This document shows, one piece after another, positions 9,667-18,235 of a DNA stretch of 48,426 nucleotides. Source of the stretch: Akkermansia muciniphila (lineage in GTDB: Bacteria; Verrucomicrobiota; Verrucomicrobiia; Limisphaerales; UBA11320). Within the stretch, counting starts at the first letter, position 1. Each line of letters opens with the position of its first letter. Made by a program: the position numbers and the translations under genes. The notes under the pieces are model-generated. The model saw only the letters and a program-made list of their open reading frames with translations. It had not been told where the DNA came from and made no database searches. The stretch spans positions 1 to 48,426 of the forward strand of contig CAMAVD010000010.1 of the NCBI GenBank assembly GCA_945861575.1. Reading direction: 5' to 3'.

Positions 9667-9799
9667 GCCTCGTGCGACGACGTCAGAAGGCGTATCCGGA
9701 AGGTGATACGGCGAGGTTCGACGAAGGTCATGCTCGCCAAGATCTTGCGCCAGATCGGTGCCGGGCAACTCGCGTTTCCAGGTTGGATCGCTTGATGGC

Positions 9800-9907
9800 G
9801 GGATGCTTACGCATCCCAGAGGGATGCCAGCAGGTAGCCGGTGGTTGAGGTGCAACGCGCCGACACCACCGGTTCACCGGAAAAACAAATGCATCCTGGA
9901 AGGATGC
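9800..9907. repeat. Triple-hairpin module, copy 1
   Basis: Three consecutive inverted repeats: GGGATGC/GCATCCC (9800-9817), CCGGTGGT/ACCACCGG (9838-9872) and GCATCC/GGATGC (9891-9907). Copy 2 at 10125 has the same order and spacing with compensatory differences in its arms. Confidence 0.7.
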
Positions 9908-9999
9908 CACCTTCGCGCACAAGGCTCCTGGAAACGAACGAATCCCTCCTCTGCGACCCCTTCAGGGTAGTGATGTTTTCTTATGAAAACACCCCCGGG

Positions 10000-10030
10000 T
10001 GTCCTCCTTCGCATTAAGCTATGGAGGACA
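10000..10030. repeat. TGTCCTCC/GGAGGACA palindrome
   Basis: Perfect 8-bp arms (10000-10007 and 10023-10030) around TTCGCATTAAGCTAT. Same family as the elements at 9639 and 47699. Confidence 0.55.
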
Positions 10031-10124
10031 GGTCCCTTCGCTCAACCCGGGGCTACCGGCTTCGACCCCTCCGGGGTCGGCGGCCCAAAAGATCGTTCAC
10101 ACGAGTAGCCCGCTCTGCGCTCCT

Positions 10125-10222
10125 GATCCCGAAGGGATCACAGCCCATAGCCGGTCGGTTGAGGACCTCCGGGACGACACCACCGGTTCTCTGTTTGAAA
10201 GGATAGGATCCTGGAGGGATCC
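10125..10222. repeat. Triple-hairpin module, copy 2
   Basis: GATCCC/GGGATC (10125-10139), CCGGTCGGT/ACCACCGG (10151-10186) and GGATCC/GGATCC (10206-10222). Conserved single-stranded parts shared with copy 1 include TTGAGG, GACACCACCGGTT and TCCTGGARGGAT. Confidence 0.7.
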
Positions 10223-10369
10223 CAGCGTGAGGCGAGCTTTGAACCTAGAAACGCTCGATCACCGGGATTTCTTTGCCATATTGTGAACGACTGGGGACAA
10301 CGGGGTCGAGGATTTGCATGGGTCCGCGCTTCGTCAATATTGACCATGACACACCGCTCATTTTACCCC

Positions 10370-10476
10370 TCAAAATCCGACGGCCGGATTTTGAATGCTA
10401 GCAGGCCGGCATCCAGAAACCCCCCAGAACCAAAGAATAGCCCTGGCGGGCACCCCGCAGAACGATATTCTAAGGT
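10370..10476. repeat. Dispersed 3'-flank repeat with AAAATCCG hairpin, copy A
   Basis: Begins with TCAAAATCCG/CGGATTTTGA (10370-10394) and continues with GCAGGCCGGCATCCAGAAA and GGCGGGCACCCCGCAGA. It aligns along ~105 bp with 27006-27113. It lies just downstream of the gmd stop, as copy B does for lpxI, so the hairpin may act in 3'-end formation. Confidence 0.65.
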
Positions 10477-10490
10477 AGAGTCGAGGCCTG

Positions 10491-11504
10491 CTAGTCGACC
10501 AACTTGCCTTTGCCAGCTAAGTGCTGCTTCAGGCGCTCGACATCGGCCTCGACCATCAACTTCACCAGGTCCTTGAAGGTGGTCTTAGGAGTCCATCCGA
10601 GCTTGGTCCTCGCTTTCGTGTAATCCCCGATGAGGATGTCCACCTCGGCGGGACGATAGTAGGCGGGATCGATCTCTACATGTTTCTGCCAGTCCAACCC
10701 AACATGTCCGAACGCCTCCACTAGAAACTCGCGTACGCTGTGGGTCTCACCAGTGGCGATCACGTAGTCGTCCGGCTCCGACTGTTGCAGCATGAGCCAC
10801 ATGGCCTCCACATACTCCTTCGCGTAGCCCCAGTCCCGCTTGGCGTCCAGGTTCCCGAGAAAGAGCTTATCCTGTAACCCTGCCTTAATCTGAGCAACGG
10901 CACGGGTGATCTTGCGCGTCACGAAGGTTTCACCCCGGCGAGGCGACTCGTGATTGAAAAGGATGCCGTTGCTGGCGTGCAGTCCATAGGACTCGCGATA
11001 GTTCACCGTCACCCAATAGGCATAGACCTTGGCGCATCCATAAGGGCTGCGAGGGTAAAACGGAGTCTCCTCAGACTGGGGAATATGCTGCACCTTCCCG
11101 TACATCTCGCTGGAGGACGCCTGGTAGAAGCGGGGCTTGATTCCGGCCTCGCGAATGGCCTCCAAAATTCGAGTGACGCCCGTCGCAGTGATGTCGGTGG
11201 TGTACTCCGGGCTATCAAAGCTGACGCGCACATGGCTTTGGGCGGCGAGATTGTAGACCTCATCGGGTTGGATCCTCGCCATCAGTCGGGAGAGCGCGCT
11301 CGCATCGCTCAGGTCGCCGTAATGCAGGTGCAATTCGTTCTTACGGGAATGAGGATCCGAATAGATGTGGTCGAGCCTGCCGGTATTGAAGGTGCTGGAT
11401 CGACGGATGATTCCGTGGACCGTGTAGCCTTTTTCCAGAAGGAACTCCGCGAGATAAGAGCCATCCTGACCGGTGATCCCAGTAATAAGAGCGCATTTAG
11501 CCAT
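10491..11504 (-). CDS. gmd: GDP-mannose 4,6-dehydratase
   Basis: Extended SDR enzyme converting GDP-D-mannose to GDP-4-keto-6-deoxymannose, the precursor of GDP-fucose, GDP-rhamnose and related sugars. 337 residues. NAD(P) motif [20 protein letters not shown] at the N-terminus; the [11 protein letters not shown], [14 protein letters not shown] and SSSEMYGKV segments follow; catalytic YxxxK is YGCAK; then [16 protein letters not shown], diagnostic for GMD. The ATG at 11504 is unambiguous. It is divergent from rfbF across 237 bp. No GDP-fucose synthase or RMD partner is in the window, so the final GDP-sugar is unknown. Confidence 0.95.
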   Translation of the reverse strand: MAKCALITGITGQDGSYLAEFLLEKGYTVHGIIRRSSTFNTGRLDHIYSDPHSRKNELHLHYGDLSDASALSRLMARIQPDEVYNLAAQSHVRVSFDSPEYTTDITATGVTRILEAIREAGIKPRFYQASSSEMYGKVQHIPQSEETPFYPRSPYGCAKVYAYWVTVNYRESYGLHASNGILFNHESPRRGETFVTRKITRAVAQIKAGLQDKLFLGNLDAKRDWGYAKEYVEAMWLMLQQSEPDDYVIATGETHSVREFLVEAFGHVGLDWQKHVEIDPAYYRPAEVDILIGDYTKARTKLGWTPKTTFKDLVKLMVEADVERLKQHLAGKGKLVD

Positions 11505-11620
11505 AATTAATCGCCTTCGAGGGGAAGCCCCGCTCGCAAGCGAATCCGTTTATTCTCAACCACGGCTCACGATGCAAGCCGTTTCCGGCAGCAGTCCTCA
11601 TTTTGCCAACCGTGGGGCGG

Positions 11621-11668
11621 GTCTCCGACCTGCCGGTTCAAGGAGTCTCCGACTCCGTGCGAGGTCGG
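11621..11668. repeat. Short inverted/direct repeat between gmd and rfbF
   Basis: GTCTCCGAC occurs at 11621 and 11645, and CCGACCT (11625) pairs with AGGTCGG (11662). The repeat sits in the divergent promoter region. A regulatory role or a dispersed repeat are both possible. Confidence 0.35.
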
Positions 11669-11741
11669 CGCAAAGAAATGGATTGTGGTTGGAATCGACC
11701 TTACCTAGCCTCCCGAGCCGAACCGATCAACAGGTCCTCTT

Positions 11742-12515
11742 ATGCAGGTTGTCATCCTTTGCGGTGGTCTCGGCACGCGTTTGCGCGAGGAGACCGAATT
11801 TCGTCCGAAGCCGATGGTCCCTATCGGCGGCCGGCCGATCCTCTGGCATATCATGAAATCCTATGCCCAGCAGGGCCATAAGGATTTCATCCTTTGCCTC
11901 GGCTACAAGGGCGAGATCATTCGGGAGTATTTCCGGAACTATCACTGGAACACCAGCGACGTCACCCTCCGCCTGGGCGCCCAGCCCGAGACCCTATTTC
12001 ACACGTCCCACGATGAGGAGGACTGGAATGTCACCCTGCTCGACACGGGGCTGGAGACCCAAACCGGAGGCCGCCTCCTTCGGGCGCTCAAGCAGGTGAA
12101 GGATGAGACCTTCCTCTTCACCTACGGCGACGGGCTCACCAACTCCGATATCAACGCCACGGTGAAATTCCACCAGAGCCATGGGGGGCTGGCTACGGTG
12201 ACCGCCGTCAACATGACCGGGCGATTCGGCGAACTGGGCATCGACGGCACGCGGGTCAACTCCTTCCAGGAGAAGCCGGAGCGCCAAGACATGTATGTCT
12301 CTGGCGGGTTCTTTGTTCTGAACAAGCGCATCGGCGAGTTTTTGGACGGGGACAGCTGCGTTCTGGAAAAGGGCCCGCTTCAGACCTTGAGCAAGAAAGG
12401 GCTGCTGCATGCCTACAAGCACAATGGCTTCTGGCATTGCATGGACACCTATCGCGAGCAGGAGCTGCTCTCCAAGATGTGGCAGTCGGGTCAAGCCCCT
12501 TGGAAGATCTGGTGA
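11742..12515 (+). CDS. rfbF: Glucose-1-phosphate cytidylyltransferase
   Basis: Makes CDP-glucose from glucose-1-phosphate and CTP, the first committed step of CDP-6-deoxyhexose synthesis. 257 residues, the standard RfbF length. Nucleotidyltransferase signature VVILCGGLGTRLREETEFRP at the N-terminus, PMVPIGGRPILWHIMKSYA, FLFTYGDGLTNSDINA with the metal-binding Asp, and FQEKPERQDMYVSGGFFVLN. First gene of a tightly packed plus-strand operon; rfbG overlaps its end by 4 bp. Divergent from gmd. Confidence 0.95.
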   Translation: MQVVILCGGLGTRLREETEFRPKPMVPIGGRPILWHIMKSYAQQGHKDFILCLGYKGEIIREYFRNYHWNTSDVTLRLGAQPETLFHTSHDEEDWNVTLLDTGLETQTGGRLLRALKQVKDETFLFTYGDGLTNSDINATVKFHQSHGGLATVTAVNMTGRFGELGIDGTRVNSFQEKPERQDMYVSGGFFVLNKRIGEFLDGDSCVLEKGPLQTLSKKGLLHAYKHNGFWHCMDTYREQELLSKMWQSGQAPWKIW

Positions 12516-13642
12516 CTGTGCCAAGCGCTCTGGACCATTTCTATCGGGGCAAACGAGTCCTGATCACCGGCCACACAGGCTTCAAAGGAGGCTGGCTCTC
12601 GCTCTGGCTTAAATCGCTGGGCGCTGAGGTGTGGGGCTACGGTCTGCCAGCCCCCACCGAACCTGCCCTCTACAGCCTGGTGCGAGCTCACTGCTTCCAG
12701 GGCGAGCAGGAAGGGGATGTGACCCATCTGGACGCGCTGCAGAGCGCCCTGGAAAACTCCCGCCCACACGTCCTGTTCCATCTCGGCGCCCAGCCTCTTG
12801 TCCGCAAGTCCTACGCCGAGCCGCTTCAAACCTTCCAGGCAAACGCGATCGGAACCGCGACGGTCCTGGAGGCCGTCCGCCTTAACCGCTGTGCCACGCA
12901 GGTCGTGGTTGTAACGACCGACAAGTGCTACGAGAATGTGGGGAAGGCCGAAGGCTATCGTGAGACCGACCCGTTGGGAGGGCACGATGTCTATTCCTCC
13001 AGCAAGGCCGCAGCCGAACTGGCAGTCCAATCCTGGCGGCGATGCTTCTTTCAAACCGACCCAGCGCTCGGGGGAGTCGCGACGGCGCGCGGCGGCAATG
13101 TCATGGGCGGCGGCGACTATGCCCAGGACCGGCTGGTGCCGGACGCCATCCGATCCCTCATGGCTGGGGAGCCCATCCCGGTGCGCAATCCGGCCGCCAC
13201 CCGGCCGTGGCAGCATGTCTTGGACTGCTTGAGCGGTTATCTCTGGCTGGGGGCGCAGCTGGCGCGATCTGAAAAGACCAGCCCGATTCATGGGGCTTTT
13301 AACTTTGGCCCCAATCCCGAGGAAAACAAGCCAGTGCAGGAGGTGATCGAGGGCATCTTGAAACTCTGGCCCGGCCAGTGGAACAACCTATCCGTCCCGG
13401 GTGCCCCACATGAGGCGTCCAAGCTGAACCTTTCCATCTCCAAAGCATCGAGCCTCCTGGGTTGGAAACCCGTTTGGCCGTTCCAGACGACTCTGGAGAA
13501 AACGGTGCACTGGTATCATGCCCGGCACCAGCGGATGGATTCCGATCAAGCGATGCTGTCCTTCACCCTGGAGCAGATCGCGTCCTTTGAAGCCAGCGCC
13601 CGGCAGCAAGGACTCGCTTGGGCCAGCGAGGAGGCCGTGTGA
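12512..13642 (+). CDS. rfbG: CDP-glucose 4,6-dehydratase
   Basis: Extended SDR that dehydrates CDP-glucose to CDP-4-keto-6-deoxyglucose. The 376-residue reading begins at a GTG overlapping the rfbF stop (GTGA), with GGAAG five bases upstream; a GTG two codons on is also possible. Motifs: RVLITGHTGFKGGWLSLWL (NAD-binding, typical of RfbG), LGAQPLVRKSYAEP, TTDKCYENVG, YSSSKAAAELAV (YxxxK variant region), then RGGNVMGGGDYAQDRLVPD and RPWQHVLDCLSGYL. All family landmarks are present. No RfbH (3-dehydrase) follows, so the path does not go to the usual 3,6-dideoxyhexoses. Confidence 0.94.
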   Translation: MTVPSALDHFYRGKRVLITGHTGFKGGWLSLWLKSLGAEVWGYGLPAPTEPALYSLVRAHCFQGEQEGDVTHLDALQSALENSRPHVLFHLGAQPLVRKSYAEPLQTFQANAIGTATVLEAVRLNRCATQVVVVTTDKCYENVGKAEGYRETDPLGGHDVYSSSKAAAELAVQSWRRCFFQTDPALGGVATARGGNVMGGGDYAQDRLVPDAIRSLMAGEPIPVRNPAATRPWQHVLDCLSGYLWLGAQLARSEKTSPIHGAFNFGPNPEENKPVQEVIEGILKLWPGQWNNLSVPGAPHEASKLNLSISKASSLLGWKPVWPFQTTLEKTVHWYHARHQRMDSDQAMLSFTLEQIASFEASARQQGLAWASEEAV

Positions 13643-14874
13643 GTCTCCACTCCGCTCCTCCCTGCCGCGCCTGTGCCCATCCCGAGCTCGCGCCTGTGCT
13701 CGACCTTGGGCTTCAGCCTCTGGCGAACAATCTCCTCCGTCCGGAACATCTTCAACAGGTGGAACCGCGCTTTCCTCTGGTGCTACATGTCTGCCCGCAA
13801 TGCTGGCTGATTCAAATCGGAGACCTTGTACCTCCCGTCAGCCTCTTCTCGGAGTATCTCTACTTCTCCTCCTTCTCCGACGAGATGCTCAAGCACGCGC
13901 GTTCGGCGGCAGAGGGGTATCGGCAGGACTATGCGCTCGGCACATCGAGCTTCGTCGTGGAGATCGCCAGCAACGACGGCTATCTGCTGAAAAACTTCGT
14001 CGCAGCCGGAGTCCCCTGTCTCGGGGTCGAACCAGCCCGAAACGTCGCGGAGGTGGCGCGGCAGGCGGGAGTGCCTACGGAGATCGCCTTTTTCGGAGGC
14101 AACTACGCGCAGGATCTCGCATCGCGGAAGGGCAAGGCCGACCTGATTCTCGGCAACAATGTCTTCGCACACGTGCCCGACATCCGGGATTTCCTCACCG
14201 GGCTCAAGGAGCTTCTGCATCCGAGCGGCCGGGTGATTCTGGAATTTCCCTACGCCGTGGACTTCGTGCAGCGAAACGAATTCGACACGATCTATCACGA
14301 GCATGTCTTCTATCTTGCGCTCACGCCGCTGATTCCCCTGTTCCGCCGCCACGGGCTGGAGATCCACCAGGTCGAAACTCTGCCGATCCATGGAGGCTCG
14401 CTCCGACTCTTCGCCTCCCACTGTGGAACAACGGTTGTCCAACCCTCCGTGGCCCGGTTTCTGGCGACCGAGACAGCCCTCGGATTGAACACACCTGCCA
14501 CGTATGCACGTTTTGCAGAACACGTGGCACGGCTTCGCAGGGAGCTACGGGCACTTTTGCAGGAGCTGAAGGGGTCAGGGAAAACGATTGCCGCCTATGG
14601 AGCTTCCGCCAAAGGAAGCACCCTGCTGAACTATATGGGCATCGGGTCCGATCTCCTCGACTTCGTGGCCGATCGCAGCACCTACAAGCAAGGTCGACTC
14701 ACCCCAGGGACCCATCTTCCGATCCTTCCCGCGTCCTCGTTGACCGATCGGATGCCCGACTACACCCTCCTGCTCACCTGGAATTTCGCAGACGAGATCT
14801 TGAAGCAGCAGACCGCCTATCGGGAGCGTGGCGGGCGCTTCATCGTCCCAATTCCTGAAATCAGGGTGATTTGA
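13639..14874 (+). CDS. Sugar C-methyltransferase (TylCIII/NovU/EvaC type)
   Basis: 411 residues from GTG 13639, overlapping the rfbG stop (GTGTGA), with a strong GAGGAGG upstream. N-terminal zinc-binding part: CRACAHPE ... CPQCW. Central SAM domain: FVVEIASNDGYLLKNF (motif I), GVEPARNVAE, LILGNNVFAHVPDIRDFL. The IYHEHVFYLAL stretch holds the conserved Tyr/His/Glu of C-3 methyltransferases acting on 4-keto-6-deoxy sugars. The C-terminal Rossmann-like lobe has AAYGASAKGSTLLNY. By position the substrate should be CDP-4-keto-6-deoxyglucose or its epimer; methylation at C3 is the family norm and is inferred here. Confidence 0.88.
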   Translation: MSLHSAPPCRACAHPELAPVLDLGLQPLANNLLRPEHLQQVEPRFPLVLHVCPQCWLIQIGDLVPPVSLFSEYLYFSSFSDEMLKHARSAAEGYRQDYALGTSSFVVEIASNDGYLLKNFVAAGVPCLGVEPARNVAEVARQAGVPTEIAFFGGNYAQDLASRKGKADLILGNNVFAHVPDIRDFLTGLKELLHPSGRVILEFPYAVDFVQRNEFDTIYHEHVFYLALTPLIPLFRRHGLEIHQVETLPIHGGSLRLFASHCGTTVVQPSVARFLATETALGLNTPATYARFAEHVARLRRELRALLQELKGSGKTIAAYGASAKGSTLLNYMGIGSDLLDFVADRSTYKQGRLTPGTHLPILPASSLTDRMPDYTLLLTWNFADEILKQQTAYRERGGRFIVPIPEIRVI

Positions 14875-14883
14875 CCGACCGCC

Positions 14884-15423
14884 ATGAAGTTCACGCGCAC
14901 CCGTCTGGAAGGAGTCTGGCTGATCGAACTAGAGCCTCGTGGCGATGAACGGGGATCCTTCGTCCGCACCTATTGCGAGGGGGAATTTGCGGCCCAGGGC
15001 TTGAACACACGCTGGGTGCAATGCAACAGCACGCGAACACGGCGTCGAGGCAGCCTGCGAGGGCTTCACTACCAGGCCGACCCCTTTCCCGAGATCAAGC
15101 TCATCCGCTGCACCACCGGGAGGGTGCTCGATGTGGTGGTGGACCTCCGACAGGATTCTCCCACTTTTGGGAAGCACCTAACCATTGAGCTCTCCCCGGA
15201 GCTCTCCAATCAACTTTACGTGCCCGGGGGATTCGCCCATGGATTTCAATGCCTGGAGGACGAGTGCACCCTCTTCTATCAAATGTCGGAGATCTACCAT
15301 CCTGACCTAGCGAGAGGGGTGCGCTGGAATGATCCCACCCTAGGAATCGCCTGGCCGCTGGAGGTAACCGACATTTCCGATCGCGATCGGAAACTTCCGC
15401 TCCTATCTGGTCTCTCCCTATGA
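14884..15423 (+). CDS. RmlC-like sugar-nucleotide 3,5-epimerase
   Basis: 179-residue cupin-fold epimerase of the dTDP-4-dehydrorhamnose 3,5-epimerase family. Seen: ERGSFVRTYCEGEF, the catalytic-histidine segment RGSLRGLHYQ, KLIRCTTGRVLDVVVDLR, and YVPGGFAHGFQCLED followed by YHPDLARGVRWNDP. Because it is embedded in an rfbF-rfbG-C-methyltransferase operon and no rmlA/B/D is present, its substrate is more likely a CDP-4-keto-6-deoxyhexose than the dTDP compound; this is inference. Its stop overlaps the next start (ATGA). C3-only, C5-only or double epimerisation cannot be told from sequence. Confidence 0.87.
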   Translation: MKFTRTRLEGVWLIELEPRGDERGSFVRTYCEGEFAAQGLNTRWVQCNSTRTRRRGSLRGLHYQADPFPEIKLIRCTTGRVLDVVVDLRQDSPTFGKHLTIELSPELSNQLYVPGGFAHGFQCLEDECTLFYQMSEIYHPDLARGVRWNDPTLGIAWPLEVTDISDRDRKLPLLSGLSL

Positions 15424-16301
15424 GGATCCTTCTGACAGGGGCCTCCGGATTCCTGGGCCGCGCATTCCTGCAGGCGGCCACCCAGGAGGGCCACCAGGTC
15501 ATCTGTCTAAGCCGCCGCCCCCCCCCGGAGAACTCCAGCCGCCTTGAGGGGCAGATGGAATGGATCCAGGCCGCCTTGGATCAGGCACCCTGGGAAAGAA
15601 TCCGGCGACTAGCGCCATCGGCGTGCGTGCATTCGGCTTGGATTACTTCACCTGGCGTCTATCTGGAGTCCGAAGACAACGATAGTCTTCTCGAGGTGAG
15701 CCGATCCTTCCTCACCCGCGCAACCCAGGAAGGGGTCACCCAAATCCTGGGAATTGGAACCTGCCTGGAATATGGTCCCTGCGATGGGCCGCTGGGGGAG
15801 GGAAGCCGAACATTGCCTATCTCGCGCTACGCCCGATGCAAGCAAGCCTTGAGCGTCTGGCTGGAGCAACACGCCAAAGAATGCGGGATCAGAGCTGCCT
15901 GGGCTAGGGTCTTCTACCCGTACGGCCCGCATGAGCATCCTCGTCGGCTAGCGAGCTCAATCATCCAGTCAATTCGGAACGGCGAAACTGTGCGCCTGAA
16001 AACTCCCGCCAGCGTGAAGGATTATATCCACTGCCGCGATGTGGCTCAGGCCTGGTTGCGTATTCTCCAGACCCAATACGCGGGGCCGATCAACGTGGGC
16101 ACGGGGGAAGGGACCTCGGTTCTGGCCCTAGCACAAACCATCGGACGCATCCTAGGTAGACCCGAACTGGTTGAATGCGCCGCAGATCCAGCCGTGGACT
16201 CAAACGCGTATATGGTCTCCGACCCCGCCACGCTTCACACCCTCGCCTGGCAGGCCAAAGTACCCCTGGAGACGGGACTCAAGGAGCTCGCTGAATTATG
16301 A
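15420..16301 (+). CDS. NAD-dependent epimerase/dehydratase family (SDR) sugar-nucleotide reductase
   Basis: 293 residues, translationally coupled (ATGA overlap) to the epimerase. Rossmann motif ILLTGASGFLGRAFL at the start, GIGTCLEYGP (Ser/Thr region), catalytic YARCK (YxxxK), then RVFYPYGPHEHPRRLASSI, SVKDYIHCRDVAQAWL and INVGTGEGTSVLALA. In this cassette it is the best candidate for the final 4-ketoreductase that yields the CDP-deoxyhexose. The family also includes epimerases and dehydratases, so that role is inferred from position. Confidence 0.83.
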   Translation: MRILLTGASGFLGRAFLQAATQEGHQVICLSRRPPPENSSRLEGQMEWIQAALDQAPWERIRRLAPSACVHSAWITSPGVYLESEDNDSLLEVSRSFLTRATQEGVTQILGIGTCLEYGPCDGPLGEGSRTLPISRYARCKQALSVWLEQHAKECGIRAAWARVFYPYGPHEHPRRLASSIIQSIRNGETVRLKTPASVKDYIHCRDVAQAWLRILQTQYAGPINVGTGEGTSVLALAQTIGRILGRPELVECAADPAVDSNAYMVSDPATLHTLAWQAKVPLETGLKELAEL

Positions 16302-17454
16302 CACCTCTCAAATCCTCCCACCGCTGCCCCGGATGCGGCTGGACGAAGGTCTCGAAGGGCTGGACCGTGTCGTCGCTACCGGTGGTGATGAACTATCGTT
16401 TCCGGACACCCCGCGAAGCCATCCGGGTCGCACGCCGAGACGTGTCCCTCGTCGAGTGTGGGCGCTGCGGGCTCATTTTCAACGCGACATTTGACCCTAG
16501 CGTCATCCCCTACGATGATCGTTACGAAAACCGGCAATGCTACTCCGAGTCGTTCATGCGTCATCTCGAAGAACGATCTGAAGCCGTGCACGCCGCGCTG
16601 CGGCTCCCCACCCGGACAGGCCGGGTGCTCGAAGTGGGCTGTGGCAAGGGAGACTTTCTGAAGATGGTCTGTAAGAAGACAGGTCGTTCTGGCATTGGCT
16701 ACGACACCTCGTACGAGGGACCTTCCAAAGCCCTGCTTGGAGCCGTTGAGTTCCACACACGCTATGTCAGTTCAGCCGACATCAAGGAACCCCTCTCAGC
16801 CATCCTATGCCGTCACGTGGTTGAGCATATCGGCTCCATCGGAGACTTTCTGGGTGAACTGGCGCGAATGGCGCGTGCAGGAGGCGATCCGTTGGTCTTT
16901 CTAGAAACCCCGGACTTCGGTTGGATTGCCGAACAAGGGGCATTCTGGGATGTGTTCTATGAGCACTGCAATTACTTCAGCAGGGCTGCGCTGCGGGATC
17001 TGTGCGACCGCGCTGGCTTCACAGTGATCCGCCACAACGCGGTGTTCGTAAGGCAATACCAGTGGATAGAAATGCGCCTGCGACGACGCCAAAAAACGCC
17101 CACCTATAAGCGCAAGTCCTCCTCATTGCTTCTAACGTTTGCCCGGTGCCAACAGCGACAACAATCCAGACTCCAGAAGAGCGTGGCTGAGCAGGCGGGC
17201 CCTGGCGGCTGGGGCATCTGGGGAGCCGGGGCCAAAGGCGTTGCCTTGTGCCACGCCCTGAAGACACCGCCTCCCAGAGCGGTCATCGATTCCAATCCCG
17301 CCAAACAGGGAAGCTTCATCCCAGGGACCTCGATCCCGGGGATCCTGCAATCCAGAAATTCGACCTGGTGCGCATCCCAAATTCTAACGACGAAAGGGAG
17401 ATCACTTCCACCTTGCGCCGAGGCGGATTTACGAAGACGCTTCTGCATATCTAG
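16298..17454 (+). pseudogene. Class I SAM methyltransferase with a C-terminal frameshift
   Basis: Starts at ATG 16298, overlapping the previous stop. CPGCGWTK ... CGRCGLIF is a zinc ribbon. GRVLEVGCGKGDFLKM is SAM motif I, CRHVVEHIGSIGDFL follows, and GGWGIWGAGAKGVALCHAL begins a C-terminal Rossmann-like lobe as in the C-methyltransferase upstream. After IPGTSIPG (about 17338-17341, a GGGG run) the frame goes out of register and runs on into the next gene to 17542. In the neighbouring frame, AIQKFDLVRIPNSNDEREI ... TKTLLHI ends at TAG 17454, six bases before the next start. One missing G in the run restores an intact protein. Mutation, sequencing error or slippage are all possible; the N-terminal 350 residues look intact. 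Confidence 0.8.
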
Positions 17455-17459
17455 ACCCG

Positions 17460-18233
17460 ATGAAACTCATCCTCGACACATCGAAGCAGACTCTGGAAAT
17501 CCAGGACGCCGAACTCTCGCGAGCGCTGCCGCTCTACTCTGACGAGGCCTTCGCCATCCTTTCCCGTGAATGGTTGCGGGTGGGATGGAACCAGCGGTAT
17601 ACTTACACGTTCTCTTGGATGGGCCGTCCTATAATTCAACTCCCAGAGGACATGATCCGAGCTCAGGAGGCGATCTATGCGGTCCAGCCCGATGTTATCA
17701 TCGAAACGGGTGTGGCTCATGGAGGCTCCCTCATCTACTCAGCCAGCTTGTGCAAAATCCTGGGCCGCGGTCGGGTGATCGGCATCGACATCGAGATTCG
17801 CCCGCACAATCGCCAAGCAATCGAATCGCATCCGCTCGCCTCCTTCATCCAACTCATCGAAGGCAGCTCCACCGATCCCGCCGTCGTGCGCCGGGTCCAT
17901 GACTGTGTCAAACCAGGAGAGAAAGTCCTCGTGATTCTCGACTCATGCCACACCCGGGCCCATGTGCTGGCCGAACTCGAAGCCTATCAAGATCTCGTGT
18001 CGGTCGGCTCCTTCATCGTGGCGACCGACGGGATCATGCGCGATCTGCATGATGTGCCCCGAGGACAACCGGAATGGACCTCCGATCACCCAGCCCAGGC
18101 GGCCCAGGATTTCCTCAGCCAACATCCAGAGTTCGAACTCTCCGCCCCTGCCCGCCTTTTCAACGAAAGCACCCTAACCCTCGATATCACGCATTGGCCG
18201 GACTCCTGGCTGAGACGCAGGGGAACTGACTAA
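17460..18233 (+). CDS. CmcI-like cephalosporin hydroxylase / sugar O-methyltransferase family
   Basis: 257 residues. Contains YTFSWMGRPIIQLPEDM, VIIETGVAHGGSLIYSASL (SAM-binding GxxxGGS), RVIGIDIEIRPHNRQAI, VLVILDSCHTRAHVLAEL (metal-binding Asp/His region) and GSFIVATDGIMRDL. These are the signatures of the CmcI/rhamnosyl-O-methyltransferase family. Despite the family name, members in glycan clusters usually O-methylate sugars; that role is inferred here. The ATG at 17460 follows the true end of the frameshifted methyltransferase by 5 bp and the GT2 gene begins 2 bp after the stop. Confidence 0.82.
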   Translation: MKLILDTSKQTLEIQDAELSRALPLYSDEAFAILSREWLRVGWNQRYTYTFSWMGRPIIQLPEDMIRAQEAIYAVQPDVIIETGVAHGGSLIYSASLCKILGRGRVIGIDIEIRPHNRQAIESHPLASFIQLIEGSSTDPAVVRRVHDCVKPGEKVLVILDSCHTRAHVLAELEAYQDLVSVGSFIVATDGIMRDLHDVPRGQPEWTSDHPAQAAQDFLSQHPEFELSAPARLFNESTLTLDITHWPDSWLRRRGTD

Positions 18234-18235
18234 AG

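Larger units (their letters stand above)
9497..10490. other. Gene-free repeat block (~1 kb)
   Basis: No convincing coding sequence. It is packed with imperfect palindromes, listed separately: TGTCC-type palindromes at 9639 and 10000, triple-hairpin modules at 9800 and 10125, a GACCCC/GGGGTC hairpin near 10064-10078, and a hairpin-bearing repeat at 10370. It separates the secreted-protein run from the glycan cluster. Confidence 0.6.

Noticed and set aside
9568-9795. 75-codon plus-strand frame in the repeat block
   Set aside because: Runs through a TGTCCGCC palindrome, lacks a ribosome-binding site and matches no family I recognise.
13518-14858. 446-codon plus-strand frame overlapping rfbG and the C-methyltransferase
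   Set aside because: Out-of-frame Arg/Ser/Pro-rich text; the alternative frame has clear family motifs.
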